Source of the DNA: Zychaea mexicana
Lineage: Eukaryota; Mucoromycota; Mucoromycetes; Mucorales; Lichtheimiaceae
Direction: 5' to 3'
Length of the DNA stretch: 64,000 bases
Assembly (NCBI RefSeq): GCF_025766255.1
Contig: NW_026516820.1
Location: forward strand, 25,491 to 89,490
Position 1 is the first letter of the stretch, and each line of letters starts with the position of its first letter. The notes under the pieces are model-generated. The model did not search any database. It was given only the letters and a program-made list of their open reading frames with translations, and was not told the DNA's origin. A program made the position numbers and the translations under genes. This document shows positions 12,551 through 22,434 of the stretch, piece after piece.

Positions 12551-13005
12551 ATGGTCATCCCGTATGATCCGCTCAGAGACTACTACATGAACATGGGCAA
12601 ATGGTCGATATTGCATTTTTTTCTCGCAATAACACCCAAATTCGGTCGGTGTGATGTGACACAGAAAAAATCTGATCCGCTGGTCTTTACCTATCACAGC
12701 AAAGAAGTCGATTGCTTGTGGGAGCGAATATACGTACAGCGTCATTTTACGCTTCATTTAATCGGCAAAAGAATGAAATGAGACGACTGATGTTGTAAGC
12801 GATCAGTCTCTTTCCTACTGTTTCTCTAAACCTCTTATAGATGCGCCAAGGCGATCTTGTAGCAGAACTAATGCCCTCGTTACGTGTACCACTACTACCA
12901 TTGCCGCTATCAGCATATGGTAGAGTAGTAACGAACACGTATTTTAAAAAAAAAGTAAGTGTTTTATGCAAGCATGTGATGGATCATGCTCACCGGGCTA
13001 TATAA
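12551..13005 (+). CDS. Possible small two-exon protein (hypothetical)
   Basis: Exons 12551-12733 and 12841-13005 are both in phase 0 and would encode 115 residues. The first exon (PYDPLRDYYMNMGKWSILHF, then VFTYHSKEVDCLWERIY) looks like structured protein rather than noise. The intron has a GTACAG donor, a pyrimidine-rich end and a TATAG acceptor. The second exon reads MRQGDLVAELMPSLRVPLLP and runs into the TATA region of the next gene; a further GTAAGT at 12957 could extend the model. No family recognised. Confidence 0.35.
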
Positions 13006-13007
13006 TA
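12999..13007 (+). promoter_or_regulatory. TATA box of MFS transporter gene
   Basis: TATATAATA lies about 120 bp upstream of the transporter ATG, followed by a CT-rich leader. Position and sequence fit a core promoter; inference. Confidence 0.45.
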
Positions 13008-13127
13008 GTCCACAAGCAAGTGAGAAGGAAGTTAAATCGGCTCTTTACTTTTCTCTTCTTCATCCGATCCTCTCGCCCCTTCTCTAGTTTCACTAATTGG
13101 ACCCTTATTGCTTTGCCGTCTCTAATA

Positions 13128-15601
13128 ATGATCGCTCATGCAAATGACAGCAAAACAGAAATCCAGGAGCAGCAGCAACAGGAGGAGAAGCTGCCCTATA
13201 CTACTAGCGAAAGCCTTAAAGCATTACCGGAGAGTAAGAGGTTTATCGAGCCAACGCCTGAAGAGATACGTCTATTGGTGCGGAAACAGGATCGTGTCTT
13301 GATGCCCTTGATGATGTTGATATATTTGTTTTTTGATTTGGGTGGAATTACACTTGGTAAGCTAAAAGTGTTAGTCATATTGTATACTACTCCAATATAT
13401 ACTGATTAGCAACAACGTCATTGCACCTTATATTTGAATTTTCATGGACATAAATTGGAACAAGGCAATTCCAAGCTAGCAGGATTGATGGAGGATATTG
13501 ACATTACTGAGGATCAATTCAACTGGGCAGCATCGGTGTTTTCGTTTGGTTTTGTAAGTGATATACGCCACACGGCTATCTGTAGTATAGATAATACACA
13601 AAAGAGCACATTTTAGTAGAGTATGACTGTCGCCATCTCGCATACCATGGGTAGTGGATATTGACGATCCAAAAACATTCATGAATATTTATAGATTCTC
13701 TGTGAGGTTCCGGCAAATATTATTCTTCAACGAATCGGGGCGCGCAGATGGCTTGCACTGACTATGTTCCTTACATCCATTATATTGGCCAGTATTTCTG
13801 CCGTACACAATGGTCAGGGATTGATCGCGGGTCGATTCTTTTTGGGTTGTGCTCAGGCAGGCGTATTTCCGTAAGAGTGTAACATCGTCACATAAAGCTC
13901 TGGGGATGTTTGGCCGTTGTGTAGTACAAGACTTGAAAAGATGTGATTATTAATACATATCATGCATCTCTCTGTCTGTGTGTATCTTTGGGATCTTTGA
14001 TCTCTTTTTTTTTTCTCGTACTTCTAGTGGCCTCGTGTACTACGTCTCTTTGTGGTACACAAGAAAAGAGCAAGGTGCTCGAATGGCATGGTTTCTGGTG
14101 ATGGGATCGGTTGGATCGGTACGTTATCATTTCCGAGTGATTGTCATTGCAGCTGCTGCTAGCTTTTTTAACAGTCGAGCTTAACAGAAACATATGTATA
14201 TTTCTATGAAATAGGCTATTGGAGGCATAATCGTAAGCTATAGTATACACACACACACACAAAAAGAAGACTTCTGATGATGTGCAGGATCCAATGATAT
14301 TAATACAAAGTGAAACTCGGGGAACAACGGACTTGTACAAAAAAATTAGGCTTATGGTATTATGCACATGGATTATACTCGCGGTCTTCGAGCATGGAGA
14401 TGGATTTTTATTCTTATTGCCTGTCCAACATTTTTGGCTGGATGTATTGTATTCTCATTCCTTCCAGATACACCTGAGAAGCAAAAACGCTGTAAGTTCT
14501 GCGCGCTCTTTCTCCTTTTATCTCTGATAGAAATGAATGCATTCTGCCAAATATCTATTCTCTTTTCTAACGCTACCTATCAACAATAACGTATTGTTAG
14601 TTTTGTCTCCACGCGAACAAGCAATTGCGGTGTATAGACTCAATGCAGAGAAAGGCGCAGCAACAGAGGAAAAATTCTCATGGGAACGGTTTAGAGCAGT
14701 ATTTACTGACTGGAAAACATATGCCTTCGCCTCAATCCAAATCACCTGCATGGTGCCTATCGTCAGCCTTGGCGTCTTTATGCCGAGCATTGTTAGAGGA
14801 ATGGGATTTAGCAATCTAACAGGTGAGGCCTTTATTGCTCTAGTTTGCTTTTACTTGCCAATACAGTGACCGAACTCGGTTTATATTATAGCACAAGGAA
14901 TGAGTGCGCCACCATGGGTTGCAGGTACACTTTTACATCTTTTAAGGACAGTTCTCGTAAGAGAATTGCACTTTTTTAACGAGCAGCATGGATGCTCCAA
15001 TTTTCCACCCAACATGTAGCTGCTATCGGTATGGTGTTGGTGTCCTGGTATTCAGATCGATTGGGTGAACGCGGCCTGCACGTCTTTTTTTCATGCATGT
15101 TAGCTGTCGTTGGGTACCTTCTGCTTATTGTCTTGGTAGATCATGGGTGGGTAGCACTGTACGTGAGTGCCATCATAGCAACTTTTGGTGTCTTTGCATC
15201 CAACCCACCGCGTGTCGCATGGAACGCCAACAATTTTGGGGATCCTACAAAAAAGGGTATTGCCATTGCGTTTACGTCGTCTTGTGCAAGTATCGGTAGT
15301 GTTATTGGAGGTCAGGTGTATCGCGGCGATGACGCTCCACTTTATAAGCGTGGTCATGCCATTGCGTTAGCATTTATAGGTTTAAGTGGACTTTTATCCT
15401 TGTTGCTAAAATATCTGCTGCGACGTGAAAACAAGAGACGTGAAACCTTGTCAGTGGAGCAGTACGAAAAGGAGTCCCATAAAATCGGCGATGATGTAAG
15501 TTTTCTCCAGTGGGTGGTTCATATTTTCAAAACGCTAGCTAATGCCATTTACCGTTTCTTTTCATGAAAAACAGCATCCCGATTATCGCTTCATCCATTA
15601 A
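13128..15601 (+). CDS. MFS transporter, anion:cation symporter (allantoate/nicotinate permease-like)
   Basis: Ten-exon model: 13128-13356, 13465-13553, 13695-13870, 14028-14118, 14215-14232, 14350-14491, 14601-14822, 14892-14924, 15020-15495, 15575-15601; 500 residues, about 12 membrane spans. Hallmarks of the fungal ACS branch: KLAGLMEDIDITEDQFNWAA, ILCEVPANIILQRIG, GRFFLGCAQAGVFPGLVYY with WYTRKEQGARMAWF, GLRAWRWIFILI, FLPDTPEKQKRFLSPREQAI, VSWYSDRLGERG and the C-terminal DHPDYRF motif, which is recovered only by splicing to the last 27-nt exon. The family imports small organic anions such as allantoate, nicotinate, pantothenate or biotin precursors with protons at the plasma membrane. Substrate cannot be read from sequence. 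Exons of 18, 33 and 27 nt are unusually small. The junction 13356|13465 is short of the usual DR-NIG sequence and could be slightly off. Confidence 0.88.
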
Positions 15602-18017
15602 TAAGTTAATTCACTCAAACTGTAATTTTATAATTTTGTTATCAGTACCGCGTTGTAAATGTATTCTACTATTGAAGCTCATTGCTGCTTCTATTACCTA
15701 TCACTGCTGGTAAAACATAAGAGTCACCGCCGATGCTTCTTGCTCTGCTATTTATTTCTCTCAAAGATTTTTGACAGAATATACATAAGAAAAAGCTGCG
15801 AATAGTACATTCCTTATTACAGTGTAATCTGGTATGATCACATTTAGCGTTGTAGTTGCTGAATTTAAGAACATATACTCGAGAAATATTCAGTAACCTG
15901 GTTATTCTAGCCTATGCATAAGAAAAAGATTACGTACTATCATCAATCGTAAAAACTAACAGGGTAAAGCATGACGGTCTCATGGCATCATAATACACTC
16001 CATACAGGCTCTCAGCAATCATTATATATATTTGTTTCCAACAAAGCAACGAAGATTATATACCGTATACGTAATCTCCAGGGTACTGTAGGTCTGATGA
16101 TATTACGATTCCTTTCTTTTGCGCGATATCATTATGCAAAAAAATCATTTACTTGAAAAAACAATTATTCTTCAGTATTTATCTTCTTTCTGACTAAAAG
16201 AGTCAATATCGACTACCGTATGTCATGCCGAGTCTAACTTGCTATGATTATTTATGGTGACGACGACGCGGTGGAGACCGATTGACACCTGTGATTTAAT
16301 ACCATTCTTATTTTTTGAGATAAGCCAATATAATACAGCAGGTATATAAAGATGCTAACAGTTAAAAAAGCTCTGTGCAAAGTCCTACATAGCTTATGTG
16401 TCTCGCGATCATAATCTCGACAACAACAACAACGACAGCAATACTATCATTTGCCACATACGTCCACGTTGTATGTTTTAGATTCACAACCAGTTACTGA
16501 CGTAGGTCAATATTAGTACCACTACAGCTACTAACTAAAGCTTACAGTAGGGAAGGGAGAGGCGAAACAGAGAAAAAGAAAAGGTAAGTTTAGCCATCAC
16601 CATTGTTACTATGTAGCTTCAGTAAAAGAGGACTTTATCCTTCTGTCATCATTACAGCCCGGTAAATCATGCTGCATATTGTAATTAGCGATCACGAGAC
16701 TTACATTATGCACGTATATTTTGACCCCGCAATATTTGATATCGAAAGACAAGGAGTATGAGGAGGATGATACAACTGTACACGAGTAGGCTACAGACCA
16801 CCCATCAAAACAGCAGTCTTGTGTAGAGATGTTCATTCTTTGCTTCTTTCTATGACTACTATTACAAGGTGAAGAAAGGAACTTTTGGTGTAACGGTACT
16901 TGTTTATGGGCTTCATATGTCAATTAAATTGTACTCTGTAGACATCTTTTTGCCACACGACCACGATCACGACCACGTACAAACCATTTCGATTTGCTGA
17001 AAAAAAAAACGCCATATCCGGCTATCAAAAATATTGAACAAGATGGCGAATTTAATTCGTTGTTTAGAGAATAGAAAATAAAACGCAAATAATGCTGTCT
17101 TTTTTCTTTTTCATGCAAAAAAAAAAAAAAAAAAAAAAACAGTTGGAACTGCCATTGCACGTGGATATATCCAAAGCTGTTTACTTCCGTGATATGCTCT
17201 TGTTCTTCCATGTGAAAAAAGAAAGTTGGTCCAACAAAGTCTTTTTTTTTTTTTTTTAGTTCCCACTGTCTTCTGGCATTCTTTTATGCAATGATTTAGA
17301 GTACTACATAAGGTCCGTGACAAGAGGCTGCTGCTAACCGACAATAGTATATGTACAAATAAGGCTAAACATTTTTTGTTTCTTTTCTACTATCGTATGT
17401 ACGTCTAAGGTGTTGAATTTTTAAAAGATAAGAAAAACTCGGCATATGTTTCATCTGAGTGTTCATAACGAGGTTTCTTTATACTCTGTTGGGTGTTAGT
17501 GGTGTGTTCATCGTCTCTATCTCACCTGTGGTGCTTAAGGGCAAATACGAAAACGGGCCCGTGTTACCCAAGCGATAGAAAAAGAGTGAGGTTGTGGCCA
17601 TGTGGCTCCGGGCCTTCCTCCTTTTTGTGCTCTCGTTTCCTGCCGTTGTACTAGTACTCCTCCACAAAAATTACTTGTTTTGGCTTGTCAACTTTAATTA
17701 AAGATAAACAACCAGCAAAATGAAAAAGAAAAAGTCTGTCGAGATTTTACTCTATGGTGTTCTATATAACCCCATACCTGTCGGTTGCTTGGTTGTCTGG
17801 GTACCACTTGCTATCACCACCACCAGTATACATTTTGGCATCCCAATCCCCGACTATACTACTACTACTATCACCACCACCGCTTGGACCACACCATCCC
17901 CACAACCCTCTCATAAGCGGAACAGTATAAAAGCTTTGTTTAAGCAGGATTCTTCTTTTCTCTTCTTACCTTGAAAACCCCCACTTCTTTCTTCCCTATT
18001 TTGCGTGCTATACAGTC
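15602..18017. other. Gene-poor intergenic region
   Basis: About 2.4 kb of AT-rich sequence. Scattered open frames below 105 codons show no domain and no coherent splice pattern. It contains a long A run and a long T run (listed separately). CT-rich, TATA-bearing sequence near 17900-18000 may be the promoter of the small zinc-knuckle gene. Confidence 0.5.
17117..17257. repeat. A23 and T16 homopolymer tracts 100 bp apart
   Basis: A run of 23 A residues at 17117-17139 and a run of 16 T residues at 17242-17257. They could pair as a long A:T stem or simply be slippage-prone tracts. No target-site duplication or coding remnant identifies a mobile element. Confidence 0.6.
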
Positions 18018-18370
18018 ATGGTATGCCACCAACCAGCAGAAGAAACAATTACGTGTGCCAACAATTATGATGGAATGATGATGATCGGTGGTGGATGTCT
18101 TGGTACTACTACTACTACTACTACTACTACTACCTTAACTGACCAAAACAATGGCGAACAATCATCGCGTCAGCAGCTCCTGCGAGAAGAGCAAAAGAAT
18201 TGGAACTGCCACGGTCGATGTCTAATCTGCGGATCTATCAATCATCAAACAATTGTAAGCTCGTCATGTTTGTTGCTATATATAAGACGAGGACGGGGTT
18301 ACTGTCAAAATCGCTTATACGATATTCTTTCATTCTTAGCACTGTCCGGTATCACCGTGATCAATAAAAA
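18018..18370 (+). CDS. Small CCHC zinc-knuckle protein
   Basis: Two-exon model, 18018-18254 and 18350-18370, encoding 85 residues. Exon 1 ends with RCLICGSINHQTI at a GTAAGC donor. Splicing to the CTTAG acceptor adds HCPVSP and a stop. The joined sequence forms a perfect C-x2-C-x4-H-x4-C zinc knuckle that neither exon holds alone, which supports the intron. Such knuckles bind single-stranded RNA or DNA, or proteins. The N-terminal part has a Met/Gly stretch and a ten-residue Thr run (ACT microsatellite). No further domain; function unknown. A TATA-like GTATAAAA lies about 90 bp upstream of the ATG. Confidence 0.5.
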
Positions 18371-19418
18371 ACAATACAGGAGCATGCTACTGTATTGCTT
18401 TGCCATTATCACCGGCCGTTGTTGTTGACAAAACATAAATAGCACATTAAAGGGTCCAGATCATCTTTTATTTCTCACCCCAACAAACATGCCCTTGGAC
18501 TATTCTACTATAGCGCCGTTTATTATTTTGCTCTTTCGCTTTTGTCTTGCATGTGAAAACCCTTCCTCCCTCTCTTTCTTTCTCTCGCTGTTTTATTATA
18601 TACCCAGTTATTCAGTGCCTCCAATGCCGCTAGTACTCATTTTATATTCTGTGCTTCGGATCGTTGATGCTGTTGATGTGTTGATGGTCATGGTCATGGA
18701 TAGCCACAGCACGCACGTATCCGGCCATACCATCAATTCTTATCATGCTATTCTTACTCTTTCTCTTACCATTAAACATATTAGCATACCACACTTTGCA
18801 TATTACTATAGAAGGATCGCTTGATCTTGTGCTGGGGACACGTCTTGTTACATAATTTAATAGTTAAATTTCGTTTTATTCTCAAGATCAGCAATTACGG
18901 GAGTTCCGAAAAAAGCTGGACTGGACCAAGGGGAGAATTGCGAAGAACAATAAAAGGATAGGTAATAAAGTTTTTTAAAAAGGCCTGATGATCCGTCAAG
19001 GGTTCCGGGTGCTGCACTATAGAAGAAGAAGAACAGCAAGATTAATCGTCCCCCTTTTCTCCACTACTGAGGACCAACATACTAGCATTCTATGCGGGTT
19101 TCTCTTCGTATCACTATACTTAATCCTCATACTCAGAAAAAAGTTGTCAAGGGCTTGTCTCATTTGCGACCTCTCTCTCTTGCGCTGTGTGTGTATCTCT
19201 TCCCTGCTTATTTTTATAATGGCGTTGGAGAATATTAGTTTTGCGTGATGTTATTAATCTACAAGGTGACCGACTGGCACTTACAGATGACTGCTTGGTA
19301 TGGTTTTGCTGATTGTTATGGCGAATGCCGGCCAAAAAAAAGGAAGAGTAAGCAGCCGCTGGTGTTTGTATATATTTGAATGAGGCCTTTCGAGGTTCCC
19401 TCTCTCCGTGCATATACT
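18371..19418. other. Intergenic, nothing recognised
   Basis: About 1 kb with CT-rich and AT-rich stretches. The open frame 18489-18824 (+) is hydrophobic and low-complexity, with no supporting signal. Confidence 0.45.
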
Positions 19419-20095
19419 TTAGAAGAAAGAGCACTTGCACAAGAGTTGAGAGTCGTTGATTACAGCCCTTGAGCCAGCTAGGTCGAACGATATAAGCTGT
19501 CCGTAAAGCTCGTCAATCAGTGGAAGGAGTATGCTCTTTGCCTCTGTTGCTGCGGCATCATTATTATCCGTGTTGTACTGATGGATGACTAAATAGTGCT
19601 TATTTCCGCTGTTCGTCGTCGTCTACCTTGTTCTTGCGCTGTTGTTAATGTCGATTATGTCTCTCGAGCGATGATTTCGCCAAACACAGACTCTGCCGTA
19701 GTCCCAGTGCGATCAATATCTTGGTTTCTTGGTTGAGGGCTAGCGATACAAGCCCTGGATAATGTCGGTGGGCCATTCCTGCCAAAATGAAAACCCTTCG
19801 TTGGAGGTGGATATAATTCAAAGCCAAGTGCTGTGATTTGGGTGCCGATCGCATAGAATAATTCTGGCTTAAATTCGTTGAATTCTTCAGGGTCGCTATC
19901 AAGGCAAAGTGATAAATCTGATAGTGCTTCTGGTTAAACGTCGATTAAATCCGGTATCCAAGAGTCTCGTTGATCATAGTCGCCGTCCTCAAAATCTCCA
20001 AAGCTCAGACACCCTTTATAATGCAGCTTGAGATGAGGTTCGGACAGGGCCACAGTATGGTATCCGGCCGAACATCGATTCTCAAACACCGTCAT
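19419..20095 (-). pseudogene. Decayed reverse-strand coding region
   Basis: Read on the minus strand, a protein-like frame starts at 20095 (MTVFENRCSAGYHTVALSEP), continues through an acidic block (CLSFGDFEDGDYDQRDSWIP) to a TAA at 19934-19936, then stays open in the same frame (LDSDPEEFNEFKPELFYAIG and LGFELYPPPTKGFHFGRNGP) to a second stop at 19655. After a frame change a further segment, 19607-19419, reads KHYLVIHQYNTD and SILLPLIDELYGQLISFDLA. Composition is unlike random translation, but the in-frame stop and the frame break argue for a pseudogene or a region with several unrecognised introns. A possible upstream part lies at 20469-20711 (GFLFHGDYVLNADYICSCPE). Family not recognised. Confidence 0.4.
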
Positions 20096-22434
20096 TTCAT
20101 ACCAAAAAAGAAATTAAAAATAAGAGGTACAGCTAGTACTTTATGCCATTATCTACTTACCGATCTTCAAGTGAGAAGGCAGAAGAGTTGAGAAACTTCA
20201 GCCTGCGTGACCCATATCATGCAGGCAAACGGTCCATTATGCAGCGCTCAACAACGGACAAGGACAATGATTATATATTCAACTTCAAGTGCGCTCCTTC
20301 TTCGACTGCTGCTGCTATCATAAATGACTTGATATGCAATGCACAACAACTGTTAAACCTAGAAAATAGAAAAGAGCCAGTATCATTTAGTAGTGCATAT
20401 AACAAGCAAACGATCAAGAAGAAAGGATGTATAGCCATCATTTTGTGACACAGACATGTGCATCCCCGTCATTTAAAAGGATGATGCCATACTTCTGGAC
20501 ACGAACAGATGTAGTCAGCATTGAGTACATAATCTCCATGGAAAAGGAAGCCTCCTTCGGGAAGTTGTAGTAGTAGAAAAAGAAGGGCTCTATTCCGATT
20601 CGTTTTCTGTTCTCCTAAAAAAGGGATATCAATAGATCTGGGTAGTGCTACTGCTACACGTTGCTCTTTGTTGTGCTGCAGTAGTGTAAGCAACCGATGA
20701 GAAATGCCCAAAAATGGTATTTTTACCGTTAGTAAACAGTATATAGCTCTTATTGTGTGTCTCTAATTGCAAATGTCTATCTAAAAAGATTATTAGCTAC
20801 ACATGTGCTCTCACGATAAGAGGAAAGATGATGGGTATGCAGATTTAAGCAATATTACTGAATAAACACTAGATGTAGGGTATGATGCTGATAATACGAT
20901 GGACTAATTAAAACAATAGACTTTGTAGCTTATCATATCAGTGACGTTAGAATAAAGATGAGCTTTCATTTCAAGGGTTGTCGTTGTTATGTGGAAGATC
21001 TGGAGCGCTTGTAGTGCTAACAACATAAGCTTCATTGAAACACAAGCAAAGAATGTTCCTTATATGGTAACATGTCTAAATTAAAATCGCAATAGGATCA
21101 TCCGATCATATGAAACATAAGTTTTCCCCCCTCCCCCTCCTTCCCCTCCCCGTGTTTTGCTGTCATCATCTTTACTACGAATTACTAATACTATCGTGTA
21201 TACACAGCAGCAGTGACAATCTCAAGTCATATAGACATATGAAAACAAAAGAAACACGTCCCGAACTCTAAAAGGCTCTATTGTTTGGAAAAGAATAGGG
21301 GAAATTGAGTGTGCGGTGCTAGAAATCAAGATATGCGCGGGAGGATGGGAGGGGTTCGCCGGTTTTTAAGAGGAATAGAGAAAAGAGTAATGGGATGATG
21401 GGGATTCAGGTACACTGAGATTTGCACAGCATCATCTTTTTCATTTGCAAGAGACGTTTTAGACAAAGAAGCTCACACACACATACATACATACACGCGT
21501 GCATCCTACGCATGAATGGCACGCCATATCGAAGATCGACAAAGTAAATAGAGAGACATGGAACAATAGTCCTGTATGTCCGTGTTCCTTCCCCCCACCT
21601 CCCACCTCTCCCCTCTCCATTCCCCCTCCAACCCACATACACTTGCCATACTCATTCACATATAGACTGTATAGACATAGCCAAGATGTGTGCAAGGGAA
21701 GAGTATATATGCCTCCATTGTGTTTCGGCTCCCCAAGAACTGAGTTTTCTGGATATGGTCTAGTCTTCTTTTGCCCGGTGTTAATGAGCAGTACGTATCT
21801 GAGCTGGGCTGGCTGGATGGGATTCGAGTGTGGAGATTGTGGTGGTACCTGCATGGCGATATTGGATTGTGCTTCGGTTGTACAACTTTTCTGGAGTGCA
21901 AACGACGACGACGACGACGACCTCCTTTTTTTTTGTGTGTTTCCCTCCTTTTCGCTCGCCTTTTCTTTTATAATAGTAGTAGTAGTAGTCGCCGCATTAG
22001 TAGCAGCAGTAGCAGTTGTGGTTATACTAGTACTGATAGTCCTGCAATTCGGCTCTTTGGTATTTCGCTGTCCCTGCCCTGCTCTTTCTCCCCTCGTGCG
22101 CGCCTTTTTTCCTTTGACCTCCTCGTTAAGACTTGGAACTTGTACATGCCATTTACCTAATATTCTCTGTGTGTCTTACACTGCGGGACCGAAAAAAAAA
22201 GACAAATAACTTTTCCCTTTTCCCAACGTTTCTTGCTTCCTTTTTCCTTTTCTCTTCTCTTTTCTTTACCACCGACCTTTATAAATTTGCACTGTCATCC
22301 ACTTGTTCAATCTCTCTGTTCTTTGTGTAATTTATTAATACTTATTACTACTACTATTACTGTTATTACTACTATTTATCTACTATCTATCTGTTATCTA
22401 ATACGCACTACCACCGAAAGAATAAAATATAATA
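20096..22434. other. Intergenic region upstream of the histone-fold gene
   Basis: About 2.3 kb. The 80-codon minus frame at 20469-20711 may belong to the decayed coding region to its left. A 236-codon plus frame (21499-22209) is dominated by Pro, Phe, Ser and Val runs from CT-rich and GTAGTA repeats, typical of a promoter or leader read as protein. The last 300 bp are strongly CT-rich and probably the 5' UTR of the next gene. Confidence 0.5.

Noticed and set aside
17117..17257. A23 and T16 tracts taken as ends of a retroposed or foldback element
   Set aside because: The short flanking sequences (CAGTTGGAACT and AGTTCCCACTG) are inverted but lie in an order that cannot pair together with the A/T tracts in one simple hairpin, and there is no target-site duplication.
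21820..21850. GGATTCGAG sequence as a tRNA B box
   Set aside because: No matching acceptor stem, A box or anticodon arm could be drawn around it.
21499..22209. 236-codon plus-strand frame upstream of the histone-fold gene
   Set aside because: Composed of Pro, Phe, Ser and Val runs from CT-rich tracts and a GTAGTA repeat; no domain, and it sits where the promoter and leader of the next gene should be.
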